Source of the DNA: Saccopteryx bilineata
Lineage: Eukaryota; Chordata; Mammalia; Chiroptera; Emballonuridae
NCBI RefSeq assembly: GCF_036850765.1
Contig: NC_089494.1
Span: 53,523,809-53,587,808, forward strand
Length of the DNA: 64,000 nt
Direction: 5' to 3'
A program made the position numbers and the translations under genes. Each line of letters begins with the position of its first letter. Positions within the stretch are counted from its first letter, which is position 1. This document shows, one piece after another, positions 1-11,359 of the stretch. Under the pieces are notes generated by a model that was not told the origin of the DNA, made no database searches, and was given only the letters and a program-made list of their open reading frames with translations.

Positions 1-83
1 CCTTTCTGGAAGTGCGGTGGGGGCCGGATAAATGGCCTCAGGGGGCCGCATGCAGCCTGCAGGCCGTAGTTTGGGGACCCCTG
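1..83 (+). mobile_element. hAT-like DNA transposon end (fragment)
   Basis: This is the right end of the element also seen at 23510-23712. Shared blocks include ATAAATGGCCTCAGGGGG and the terminal inverted repeat TAGTTTGGGGACCCCTG. The left part lies before the window. Assignment to hAT rests on the terminal repeat form and is moderate. Confidence 0.55.
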
Positions 84-1097
84 AAATGAATGGGCTTAGA
101 AATCATGGCCCTTTGATGGAGACTGAAGAGGAGTTGAAATTCAAACAATGAAATATTGGGGAAGGTAACTGGTTTATCCTCAGAGCCCCCAGATTGACAG
201 AACATGAAGGGAAAGGGGAAACCCTTAAACTGGTGTGGCTGGGAATGCTTGCAGAGTATAAGTAGTTGTTTTGTTTCTATATGTGTTAAACATCAAAAGA
301 AAGTTAGCTTATGCAGATACCATATTTGCTTATTAAAGGCTCTTCTACATCCACCAAATCCATAATGAGTGGGGTTTTAGTTAAAGACAGCTCATTACTG
401 ATCTGGGCCCTGTAGGACAATAGTTTTGGGAACTGGAGAAGGGACCAAGTAATTTGGGATTGATGAATACTTCTTCCTCTTTCAACTTTGAAAAGTGAAA
501 ACAATGGGCTGGCCTTCTCCAGCCACAGTGTTAGATGCTTCTAGCTTCCTCCTTTTACCATTCATTTACAATTGAATGAAGAATCCTAATTCACTTGTAC
601 TTTTTGTACTTTGGACTGCAGAGGAGGACACTGAGATGGAAAAAAGAAAGAAGAGAAAGAGAAGGAAGAAGAAAAGGAACAGGAAAAAGAGGAATAAGAT
701 TTCATTTTTTTCTATTTTTATATTAAATAATATAAAAGGAGGACTTCTCGTATTTTACTTTTTTCTTTTAATTTATCTGCTAGGATCAATTATTTAATGG
801 GTTAATTTTTAAAAACTTGAAGATTCAATGAACAAAACTATTGCATAGTGACCTCAAATGCAACAAAATGACATGCTTTTTAAAACTCTATCACCTTCAC
901 ATTTTTTCTAGAGAGAAATGGAATTTATGTCACTGATATCAATGATTCTGTTGTATTTTATATTACTCACTGTTACTTGGGTTGAGAATGCTTTTCTAAC
1001 ATGGAAATCTATTTACTGTATAATTCAAAATGATTGAAAAATAATTTAAAACAGTACAAAACTAATTTTAAGTTTAATATATGTTGGGAAGATAAAA
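84..1097 (+). other. PDE1A intron, no recognised element
   Basis: This is AT-rich intronic DNA with a purine tract (AAG/GAA repeats) at about 637-700. I see no exon or identifiable repeat. Confidence 0.5.
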
Positions 1098-1765
1098 TGT
1101 ATTATGCTCACTTTGTTAAAGATAACACAAGGAGGCCGTCGCCCAGGTGATATTAATGTGTTTTGGGGTGGGCAAAAGGCAGGCAGAATCCTTGTAGCCT
1201 GGGGCTTGGTTTTGGGATTAAGCCTTTCCTACCCTTTTTGATGTGGGGTGGTATAATCTAATCATGCCTCAGAAAGTGACTTTGTATTAGAGACTTCCCT
1301 ATTTTGTATATTGGATTAAGGGTTTGGATTTCTACACTATAAAATGGGATGGAGCGGGAGCTTGCGCTCTTTGGTTCCTGGGATGATTAGAGGAGAGAGC
1401 AGAGCAGAAGGAGCCCATGTGGAGTAGGCCCGGAGAAGCAGCCAAGATGGCGGAGTGTTGAGTGAGATGCCAGTTTGTACAGAGTTTGTATCTGGGATAA
1501 GGAAGGAGATGGGGAACTGAGGAGAATAAGGCTGGGGAGCTAGAAACCTTTGATTTTAGGAAACTCGGATAAGTCAGTGGCTTTGTGAGCACTGAATGTG
1601 AGTGGGTTTTGGAGCCCAGTGTGTATTTTTACTTGCCCGCCGGGTGCAAACTAGGATTCAAGACTATGGCCCACCAGTTTGTGGCTCCATTGTTTCTTTA
1701 CCGACTGTCCGAATCCAATGCGAACCTGCATGTGAATGGCCACGATGGCGGCTGCTGGCTTTACA
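1098..1765 (+). repeat. LTR-like repeat, copy A
   Basis: The repeat begins TGTATTATGCTCAC and ends GGCTTTACA, with a CCCAGGTGATAT block near the start and GGCTCCATTG followed by CCGAATCCAATGCGAACCTG near the end. It shares these blocks with copies at 2919-3409 (inverted) and 5255-5748. The TG...CA ends and an AATAAA-type signal in copy C suggest a retroviral LTR. No internal retroviral genes lie beside it. Boundaries are approximate. Confidence 0.5.
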
Positions 1766-2918
1766 ATATAGATATTATAATTCATGAAATACTTACAAGT
1801 ATAAATAAATAAAAATAATTTTTTCCCTATGAAAAGAAAATGCTGAGCTACATATTACCATGGATACTGAATGTTGCTTAGAATCTTGTTCTTTTCTTAG
1901 CAAAGACCATGTCAAACATTAAGACTGTGTTGTATTCTCAGCATCCTGTTTGATTTATGAGACAAAATTATACATATCTTGCTGCAATTAAATCTAGTTT
2001 AAAAACACATATTTTCTTGTTGGTGAAAGGTAAAGACAGTAACATTTAGAGCCATGTCTTTTCATAATCCTGGAAAAACTGCCATGACTAGATTTAAGGC
2101 CTTACAAATGATATTTGAGCTGCAAATTATAGTTTTTCCCATAATCTCAGCAAATTTCTGAAGGTACATGGACAAGATTTATTTAATTCTCTCTTAAATA
2201 AAAATTGAATGCATGCTTTGCTAGGTCAGTTTTCTTTATACTGAACTATGATTATTGACTAAGTAATTCTTAGGCCATATCGGAAATTATAAAAAGAAAA
2301 TATATTTAGGTGGTATGTTCTACTAGCTAACTACACGCTATGCTAGTTTTACAAAGTTCTAGAAACAAAAGAAGAAGTAATTATTTTACTTCCTGATAGG
2401 TCATTTCCCCTATATAGAGTAATAATACAGCTTGGTTTATTTCAAATGGGTTGCTTGTAACAGGAGCCAGGTTTCTTTAGTTCTTTGTTATATTTGTCCT
2501 TATACCTACTCTTTGGTAAACATTCAGTGATAAGATTAGTATTAGGTAATAACTGAGACTCTTTCCACTGAAAAGCCTGAGTCAGTTTTAAGGAGGCAAT
2601 GTGAGTGTTGACAGAGTATGTATCTACCAGAGTGAGGAAGAGTGAGGGGCCTGGTGTTGGGGAAAGTCATACAATGTGGTTGCACCTTGACTTTCTTTTT
2701 GCTATTTTTGCTGCCTACCCTCAACTCGCTCACTTATATAAATGCATTCACCATTTTAATATCTTAAATATGGTGGCTCTGTCTCCATTCTGCACTTTCA
2801 AAATGATTTAGCAACCTAAGAAGATAAGGAAGAAGAAGCCAGAGCTCCATGATACAGAGATGAGAATGCTTGGAATATTTCACACCTTATGCTGGAACAC
2901 TCAATTTAACAATGTAAC

Positions 2919-3409
2919 TGTAAGGCCAGTGGCTGCTGCCATTTTGGCCATGCAGGTTCACATTGGATTTGGGCAGACGGTAAAGAAAGAGTGGAGCCAA
3001 AAAAATTGTGGGCCATTCCATTTATTAAAATCTCACACCAGCCAACTAGCAAACAGTCAGGGAAGACTGCTTGCCTCTCATTCGGAGCTCCCAAAGCCCT
3101 GATGCATTCTCTGGTTCCTCCTGGAATCAAAGGCCCTCACAATCCTCAGTAGGGCTCCCAAAGCCCCTCAGCACTCTGCATCTGCACTACTGATCCTCTG
3201 CAAAAACTGTCTGGGGCAACCAAAACCCCACCTCCAGCAAACATTAGCAAAACAACGGCCTTTTCAAGCAGGAAGATAATATACAATTTACAATCTGCTG
3301 CCTCCCCCTTGCAGAGCAAGCACTGCAGCCTTTCACAGACTACACACACGTGACACTGCCCAGGCCAATGCAAAACATAAGCAAGCAAACCTAAAAAACA
3401 CATTTTACA
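2919..3409 (-). repeat. LTR-like repeat, copy B (inverted)
   Basis: The reverse complement shares its 3' end with copy A (TGGCTCCA, TTTCTTTACCGTCTG, CCAATGTGAACCTGCATGG). It shares its middle with copy C (GCTAATGTTTGCTGGAGG). It starts TGTAAGGCCAGTGG on the + strand. The outer boundary near 3409 is approximate. Confidence 0.5.
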
Positions 3410-3892
3410 AACCTGTTTGCCCAGTAGTAATGTAAGAAGCCTATTTGATGATTAAATAATATGAAAATACCAAAAATTGAAAAATAAAAGACTTCATGAT
3501 TTAAATGATGAATTCATTTAAAAATATAATGGTCCATTATAAATTAGTGGTCAAACATACATTTTAAGTTTTGTTTCACAAATGGTTTTGCTAGTTTAAT
3601 GCTAGAAAATATAATATTTATCACAACATTAAAAGGGAGGAAAATTATAATCACAAATAAAGCAAATGATTTTCATCATCCCTTCTGCTCTCTGTCCAAA
3701 ATAATTTTAGTTCCAGAGAATAGAGATCATAACAAACTCTCTGGATGGAGTATAAAGAGGTTGATTTATTCACTGAATAAATGAGAATGTTAGGTATTTT
3801 TCCTTCTCTTTGGTATATCCAGATTATCTCTCAGGTATCTGAATTACAAATAAAAAGGAGAGGGCATAAACACATTTAAACTATATTGTTTA

Positions 3893-6800
3893 ATACCAAG
3901 ACCAAGTGATGTTTATCGCAGTTTCAATATTTGAAAATTAATTAAGGTACTCTATAATGCCAATAGGCTAAAATAAAAAAAAGTCACATGATTATATCAG
4001 TAGATGAGGAAAAGGATTTGACAAGATTCAACATCCACTCATGATAAGACTGCTCAATAAAGTAGGAATAGGGAGGAAATTCCTGTGCTTGACAAAGAAT
4101 ATCCACAAAAAACTATAGCTAACCATATACTTAACAGTGAGAAACATGAAGCTTTCCCACTAAGATCTGGAACTAGCCTAAGATATCCCCTATCATTACT
4201 GCTTTTCAACATCATTCTGGAAGTGCCTAATTCAATAAGATGCACACACACAAAGAAAACAAAGTATACAAATTGGAAACAAGGAAATAAAACTTGCTTT
4301 GTTTGCAGATAACATGACAGTTTATGTAAAAAATTTTAAAGAGTTAAACAAAAAACTCCTGGAACTAATAATCAGTTATAGCAAGATTGCATGATATATG
4401 GTTAATAGCTTTTCTATGTGCTAGCAATGAACAAGTAGAATTTAAAATTAAAATCACAATATTATTTATATTAGCACCAAATAGGTATAAATCTAACAAA
4501 ATATATACAAGATCTATATGGGGAAAACTATAAAACACTGATAAAAGAAAGCAAAAGAACAAAATAAATGGAGAAATATTCTATGCTCATAGATAAGAAG
4601 ACTGAATATTATCAACATCAGTTCTCAACTTGACCTATTGCTTCGATGAAGTCCCAAACGCCCAGCAAGTTAGCTTATGGATATCAATAAGCAGATTCAA
4701 AGTTTATGCAGAGAGGCAAAAGACCCACAATAGCCAACACAGCATTGATAAAGGAACAAAGTTAGAAAATTTACACTATCCAACTTGAAGACTTACAATA
4801 AAGCTATAGTAGTGAAGACATGTAGTATTAGCCAAACAACAGACAAGTAGGTCAACAAAACAGAATAGAGAACCCAGAAATAATCTCACATAATACATTC
4901 AACTGATCTTTGACAAAGAAGCAAAGGCAACATGATGGAGCAAAGATCATCTCTTCAACAAAGGGTGCTGGAACAACTGGACACCCACATACCAAAAAAA
5001 AATGCATCCAGAGACATACGTGACATGCTTCACAAAAATAAACTCAAAATGGATTATCAATCTAAACGTAAAATGCAAAACTATAAAAATCTTAGAAGAT
5101 AACAGGAGAAAACCTAGACATTGTGGATGTAACAAGGACTTTTTAGATACAACAGCAAAGGCACAATTCATAAAGAAAATGATAAGCTGGACTTCCTTAA
5201 AATTAAAAACGTGCTCTGTGAAAAACTCTGTGGGGCAAATAAATTTGTAAAATTTGTGTTATTTGGTTTTGCTCACTTTTATTGTTAAAAATGGTGCTGC
5301 CCACATGAATGGCTGTCACCCAGGTGATATGGCTAATTACCTTTATGCTTGGGAAGGGGTTTGCTTATGCTAATGTGTGCTGGAGGAGGGCTTTTGTGCC
5401 AAAAAGTTTTAAAAGGAAGAGCTAGGAGGCCATTTTGGCAGAGAGGAGACCAGGTTGTTGAAGGAGAGAGAGGCCACGTGGTTGTGGAGGAGAGAAGCAG
5501 GCAAGATGGAGGCTTGCAGAGGGGACTTAGTGAGGCTAATGGAGCCTTTGATTCTAGGAAAACTGGAAAGAATGGGTTACAGTGCCCATGTGTTTGTTTT
5601 TACTTGTTGGCTGGTATGAGTCTAGAATAAAGGAAGATGGCCGTCCACCAGTTCTTGGCTCCATTGCTTCATTACCATCTGTCCAAATTAAATAGGAACT
5701 TGCACAGGCCAGGTGGCTGTGATGGAGACTGTGGCCACTGGCCCTACACTATCAAAAATATTAAAAGGCAATTCATAGACTGGAAGAAAACACAAAAGAT
5801 AGTTTGATAATGAACTGCTATTCAAAATATACAAAGAACTCTTAAAATACAAAGTTTGAATAAGAAGACATTCTAAGTTTTAAAGAAAAGGGGATCTTAA
5901 CAGGTACCTTATCAAAGATGATATACAATTGGCAAATAAGCATATGGAAAGAGACTTCATACCAATTTTTTTTGTCCTCAGTGAAATTCAAATTAAAATA
6001 CCAATGATAGGTATTTTATTAAGCATTTAATAATAAGCACTTGACAAAAACCAGAACGTGAATGACAACAAGAATGGAGAGACACAGGAACTCGTTATAC
6101 ATTGCTGGTGGGAATACAAAATGGTACAGCCATTTTGGAAACTGGTTTGATGGTTTCTTATAAAACTAAACATACTCTTACCATATGATCCAGCACTCTA
6201 CTATTTACTCAAAGATTTGAATACTTATGTCCACAGAAAACATGCACACAGATATTTATAACAGCTTTATTCATTCATAACTGTCAAAACGTGGAAGCAA
6301 ACAAGTTGTCCTTCAGTAGGTGAATGAATAAATACATTGTGGTATGTCCAGACAATGAAACAATCAGCACTGAAAAGAATTGAGCTATCAAGCTAGGGAA
6401 AGACATAGAGGAAACCTAAATGCATATTACTAAGTGAAAGAAACAGTATGAATAAGCTATGTACTATATGATTCCAACTATGTGGCATTGTGGAAAGACA
6501 AGACTATGGAGACAGTAAAAGAATAAATGGTTGTCAGAGATTAAGGAGATGGGAAGGATGAATTGGCAAAGCATGGAGGATTTCTAGGGCATGGAAATAA
6601 TTTATATACTATAATATTGGATACATGCCATAATACATTTGTTTAAACCCATAGAATGTACAACACTAAGAGTAAATTCTAATGTAAACTATGGACTCTG
6701 GGTGACAATAATGTGTCATTGTAGATTCATCAATTATAACAAATGTACCATTCTAGTGGGAAATGCTGATAATGGGTTCGGTTATGAAGATGTGGGACCA

Positions 6801-6906
6801 GGGAGTATATGACCTCTGTACCTCCTGCTCCATTTTTCTGTAGACCTAAAATTGCTCTAAAAGTAAAGTGTATTTCTTTTTGTCATACAGTAAAAAAAAA
6901 AAAAAA
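3893..6906 (+). mobile_element. Old LINE-1 3' half (ORF2 RT to poly(A)), disrupted
   Basis: The sequence follows L1 ORF2 from the middle of the reverse transcriptase (a degraded block equivalent to the DKAFDKIQHPF region at about 4000) through the C-terminal ORF2 and 3' UTR, ending in an A-run at 6893-6906. Many stops and frameshifts show an ancient copy. It is split by the LTR at 5255-5748. Confidence 0.8.
5255..5748 (+). repeat. LTR-like repeat, copy C, nested in L1
   Basis: This copy shares GCTCACTTT, CACCCAGGTGATAT and the GGCTCCATTGCTTCATTACC end with copy A, and ends GGCCCTACA. An AATAAAGG poly(A)-type signal sits near 5627. It interrupts the reading of an old L1 ORF2 that resumes at about 5760, so it inserted after that L1. 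I could not confirm a clean TSD. Confidence 0.5.
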
Positions 6907-7066
6907 CAAAGAAAGGAAACTAAATAGTTTTTCCTTAAAGTTAGGTGGTTGGTTAAAGAGTTTTTACTGAAGAGATGTCTTGTGATTTTGGGATTTGAGC
7001 ATTTTTATTAGACAGTCATGAAGTCTAAAGAAATCCTGTACTAGGCATTTTCTTTTTAATTCTTAG

Positions 7067-7192
7067 GTCAGATGTTGCCATTTTGTATAATGATCGATCT
7101 GTCCTTGAAAATCACCATGTGAGTGCAGCTTATCGACTTATGCAAGAAGAGGAAATGAATCTTTTGATAAATTTATCCAAAGATGACTGGAG
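7067..7192 (+). CDS. PDE1A: PDE1A exon: catalytic domain, SDVAILYNDR segment
   Basis: This internal exon encodes part of the HD-type catalytic domain of calcium/calmodulin-dependent phosphodiesterase 1A, a cytosolic enzyme that hydrolyses cAMP and cGMP. The exon is 126 bp and enters with one base that completes a codon (Arg in the family). It then reads SDVAILYNDRSVLENHHVSA and continues through LMQEEEMN and NLSKDDW, leaving AG for the next exon. The acceptor is a T-rich tract ending in AG at 7065-7066; the donor is GTGAGT at 7193. The sequence matches the PDE1A segment just after the HDYEHTG metal-binding block, which must lie upstream of the window. PDE1C and PDE1B are the alternatives, but the downstream exons and the 3' UTR settle on PDE1A. 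Identity rests on remembered family sequence. Confidence 0.95.
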
Positions 7193-7562
7193 GTGAGTTT
7201 AAGGGGAAATCTATAGAAAATTTAATTTTAGGAAAAAGTTCAATTGTGTGACTTAATGTGAAGAAAACAGATGAAAGTTAGTCCTTTACTCATACTACAA
7301 ACTCAATTCACCTTGACTGGATATCTCTGAAGAGATTAGTATATAGGAGACTTTGTTCAGGAGCTTAATTATTTCCAGACTAATTCAATGTCTATATGCA
7401 ATATAACCAATCCATAAAATGGTACACCATAAAACAAATAACTAAGATACATAGTTACATAATCTTTGGAATGTAGCTCTATTCAGTTCTAACAATACAT
7501 GGTCTTACATAAATTCAAAATTTTAATGTCATACTAATTACTTCATATATAACTTTTCTATA

Positions 7563-7628
7563 CTGCTCACAAAAATTAGGGGATATTTAAAAATATGAAG
7601 CTATAAAATATCCCCTAATTTTTGTGAG
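7563..7628. mobile_element. Mini hairpin MITE (mariner-like)
   Basis: TA-flanked element made almost entirely of inverted repeat. The arm 7566-7588 (CTCACAAAAATTAGGGG and so on) is an exact 23-nt complement of 7606-7628, with a 17-nt loop. Related copies with the same ends lie at 19192-19433 and 43106-43165. Confidence 0.7.
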
Positions 7629-8405
7629 TATATATATATATATATATATATATGCTTTAGCTTTCTTAAAAAACAAAGAATTCACTACTTAAGGAAAACA
7701 TTACAAATATAACATACTAAAATGGCCAGGTGCAGAAACATGTAAATCTTATATGTTTCTCCAAAGCATCACTCTGCTTTAAAAAAAATTACATGGAATG
7801 GTGACACTTGTTGCCACTTAGGGGAAAATAAAAACATGCACCCTTGCACTCAGCATGATTTCGTCCTTTCATCCCTTGGTCATCATCATCTCCTTCCTTT
7901 GACTATAGGGTTGCCAGATTTAGTAAATAAAAATAAAGGGCATCCATTTAAATATGAATTTCAGATAAATAGAAATTTTTTAGTGTAAGTAGATCCCTAA
8001 TATTCTATGGGACCTACTTATACAAACAAATAAATAAATAAAGCCTTCTTGTTAAAAATTAGTTAAAGGGTTGAAAACCTTTCCATTCAAAGGGAAATAT
8101 ACAAGATTTTTGTTGTTTTTTTCCTTTAAATCAAGTTATAAACAGTGGTGGGATTCAGCTGGTTTGCAATGTTTCAGCAGAACTGATAACTAATTTTTGT
8201 TGAGTTCAGCGAACTGGTTAAGATGGTACTTGTTTTTATTTAATGACATTTTTAATTACCAAATTAATACTAATGATTATTGAGATTTTTGTGGAAAATG
8301 TTTTTAAAAATTCCCAGAACTATGCAATTCCTGCAAGTGTTCAAAGAGCAAAAAATATTATCATAAAAATTTCTGTAAGTTCAGCAGAAGTGGAAAAGGG
8401 TTTTT

Positions 8406-8758
8406 CTTTCCTTTTTTTATTTATTAAGTGAGAGGTCAGGAGGCAAAGATGGTCCCTCATGAGCCAAACTGGGATCCACCCAGCAAGCCCCTTACTAGAT
8501 AATGCTCTGTCCATCTGGGGCCACTGCTCTGTTGCTCAGCAGCCAAGCTATTTTAGCACCTGAGGCAAGGCCACAGAGGATTGCCGGGGCCAACTTGCTC
8601 AAACTATTTGAGCCATGGCTGCAGGAGGAGAAGAGAGAAAGAGAAGGGGTGGGTGGAGAAGCAGATGGTAGCTTCTCCTGTGTGCCCTGACTAGGAATCA
8701 AACCTGGGACTTTCACAAGACTGCTGACGCTCTACCGCTGAGCCAACCAGTCAGGGCC
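8406..8758 (-). mobile_element. tRNA-derived SINE (long type 1), older copy
   Basis: Reversed SINE: T-rich end first, tRNA-like head last (GAGCCAACCAGTCAGGGCC). It is more diverged than its neighbour. Flanked by AAAAGGGTTTTT at 8394-8405 and AAAAAGGGGTTTTT at 8759-8772. Confidence 0.85.
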
Positions 8759-8772
8759 AAAAAGGGGTTTTT

Positions 8773-9176
8773 TTGTGTGTGTTTTTTTTTTTTGTATCTT
8801 TCTGAAGCCGGAAACGGGGAGAGACAGTCAGACAGACTCTCACATGTGCCCAACCGGGATCCACCGGCACACCCACCAGGGGGCGACGCTCTGCCCACCA
8901 GGGGGCGATGCTCTGCCCCTCCGAGGCGTCGCTTTGCTGCGACCAGAGCCACTCTAGGGCCTGGGGCAGAGGCCAAGGAGCCATCCCCAGCGCCCGGGCC
9001 ATCTTTGCTCCAATGGAGCCTTGGCTGCGGGAGGGGAAGAGAGAGACAGAGAGGAAGGAGAGGGGGTGGGTGGAGAAGCAAATGGGCACCTCTCCTGTGT
9101 GCCCTGGCTGGGAATCGAACCCAGGACCTCTGCACGCCAGGCCAACACTCTACCACTGAGCCAACCAGCCAGGGAT
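8773..9176 (-). mobile_element. tRNA-derived SINE (type 1), inserted in neighbour's TSD
   Basis: Well-preserved reversed copy. Its TSD AAAAAGGGGTTTTT at 8759-8772 and 9177-9190 is exact and reuses the right TSD of the older SINE. Open frames up to 147 aa across it are not genes. Confidence 0.9.
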
Positions 9177-9613
9177 AAAAAGGGGTTTTTAAAAAATAAA
9201 CATAATATGTTCAGAGAAGAGAAATCACCTGTTTATAATATATCAAACACAATGACTATTAGTCTAATCAGGCTACCTCTAAAGGAATGGGATCCTACTC
9301 GTACAGTGAAAAGATGGTTAAGGATAAATCACATAGCTGATGATGCTCAGGATAAAAGTGAAGAAAATTGCAAGTGAACATGCCAATCAAGAAGCAATAT
9401 AAAAATATCTTAAATAACAGTTTTATTGTTTGTAGAGGCCCTGAATAGGAACATAGAGGAGGGACAGAGTTCAGCGCCCTGAGGCAAAAGCCATAGCAGC
9501 ATCACTAAAAAAAAGTACTGAACATAGTACTGTGCTAAACACAGCACAATAAGGATAGAATTAGCAATTTTGATTAATTAATAGGTGGAATAGATATCTC
9601 AAAAGTGAGCTAT

Positions 9614-9978
9614 GGGTCCTGGCCGGCTGGTTCAGCAGTAGAGTGTCAGCTCAACATGTCTATGTCCGGGTTCGATTCCCAGCCAGGGCACACAGGAGAA
9701 GTGCTCATCTGCTTCTCCACCCTTCCCCCTCTCCTTTCTGTCTCTCTCTTCCCCTCCTGCTGCCAAGGCTCCATTGGAGCAAAGTTGGCCTGGGCGTCGA
9801 TGGTGGCCTCCACGGCCTTCGCCTCAGGTGCTAGAATGGCTCCAGTTGCAAAAGAGCAATGCTCCAGATGAGTAGAGCACCGCACTCTGGTGGGCTTACT
9901 GGGTGGATCCCGGTTGGGCACATGCGGGAGTCTGTCTCTCTGCCTCCCTGCTTCTCGTTTCAGAAAAATTAAAAAAAT
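9614..9978 (+). mobile_element. tRNA-derived SINE (type 1)
   Basis: Head TCCTGGCCGGCTGGTTCAG with a B-box-like GGTTCGATTCC, ending in an A-rich tail. Exact 13-bp TSD AAAAGTGAGCTAT at 9601-9613 and 9979-9991. Confidence 0.92.
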
Positions 9979-10761
9979 AAAAGTGAGCTATTTCTCTTAC
10001 CATTTTGTCTGCTCTAAAGAAGTTCGCCTTTCTGACTACTTCATTCTTGTCTCTGCTTCTTTTTATGTGTATCAATAAATACCTGTAGGAACTGGCAGTT
10101 GGGGTAGTCTTATGCGACCAGTATAGGAGACTGTGAGGCAGTCTCTCCTAGGTCCCTTGGTGTGCTCCATCTGGTCTCCAAGAAGTTATTGTTCAGTAAC
10201 AATGGTTTTTGTTAGGTATTATTTAATATTTTTTCATTAATATTTTAAAACTCTTTCTTATAACATAATCTAGTTCTGTGTACCTCTTTTACTGTTCTAC
10301 CTTTCAATATGTCCTTTTTTATACTTAAAATGGTCATCAGGGCAGAGAACCTGTTGTTAAATTATTTGAATCCCACCACTGATTACAAAGAAATGTCCAA
10401 GGAAGGTAAGTGAACTAGGGTCAAGAACTGCCTTTAAATTAATTAATTAATTAAAGGTTTAAAATAGCCCTAATTCCTCATGATTACTTTTCCAGATGTT
10501 GATGTTCTTTGTTTTCAAGGCTACTTTTGCAACTTAGAAACAGCTATATGATGGGATGTGGGTGGGAAGGTGGTTGGGAGGAGGCATTTTGTTTTAGGAA
10601 TCAAGATCATGCTATTTATTCTGCAGAAAACAATAGCCCATGAGAGTTTCTAGCCTAGGAAGGTTAGGATGTAATTGTAAAGAGATTTAAACATGACCAC
10701 TGCTGGCTTACCTGGGAAATAAAAGGGCAAAGGTAGGAGCAGAGAGACAAGTTTAGAGGTA

Positions 10762-11357
10762 CAGTGTGTCCGTAAAGTCATGGTGCACTTTTGACCGGTC
10801 ACAGGAAAGCAACAAAAGATGATAGAAATGTGAAATCTGCACCAAATAAAAGGAAAACTCTCCCAGTTTCATACCTATTTAGTGCAGTTCGATGTGGGCT
10901 CACACACAGATTTTTTAAGGCTCCTTAGTAGCTATCTCATATAGCCTCTACAGACTCGTCACTGACTGATGGCCTACCAGAACGGGGTTTCTCCACCAAA
11001 CTGCTGGTTTCCTTCAACTGCTTATCCCACCGAGTAATGTTATTCGTATGTGGTGGCACTTCATTATAAATGTGCCGATATTCACATTGCACTTTGGTCA
11101 CAGATTCGAATTTAGCGAGCCACAGAACACACTGAACTTTCCTCTGTACCGTCCACATCTCGACTGGCATGGCCATGGGCTGCTCTGCTGTATTCACGGC
11201 GTTACGTCATCATCTGCACATGCACACATGCTGCCACATCATCCTGCAGAAACTGGGAGGGTTTTCCTTTTATTTGGTGCAGATTTCACATTTCTATCAT
11301 CTTCTGTTGCTTTCCTGTGACTGGTCAAAAGTGCACCATGACTTTACGGACACACTG
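10762..11357 (-). mobile_element. Internally deleted mariner-type transposon
   Basis: TA-flanked element with terminal inverted repeats of about 109 nt (10762-10870 against 11249-11357, about three mismatches), both starting CAGTGTGTCCGTAAAGTCAT. The space between holds only the N-terminal part of a transposase on the - strand. The catalytic DDD/E half is missing. Confidence 0.85.
10937..11197 (-). pseudogene. Mariner-type transposase N-terminal fragment
   Basis: The open frame of 86 codons on the - strand contains QRKVQCVLWLAKFESVTKVQ in its first half and EKPRSGRPSVSDESVEAI at its end. This is the typical helix-turn-helix DNA-binding region and the PRSGRP linker of Tc1/mariner-like transposases. 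No internal stop is present, but it ends at the deletion point before any catalytic Asp, so it cannot transpose DNA. If expressed it would be a DNA-binding domain able to recognise the inverted repeats that enclose it. The closest family was named from memory of the motif and not searched. Confidence 0.75.
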
Positions 11358-11359
11358 TA

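Larger units (their letters stand above)
8143..10381 (+). mobile_element. Non-autonomous hAT element, copy 1, with nested SINEs
   Basis: Starts CAGTGGTGGGATTCAGC and ends GAATCCCACCACTG, a 14-bp terminal inverted repeat. An imperfect 8-bp TSD (GTTATAAA / ATTACAAA) flanks it, as expected for hAT. Without three nested SINEs (8406-8758, 8773-9176, 9614-9978) it is roughly 1.1 kb. I recognise no transposase. The same element lies inverted at 52815-54081; matching blocks include AGAACCTGTTGTTAAATTATTTG and the internal AAGAAGCAATAT region. Confidence 0.75.
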
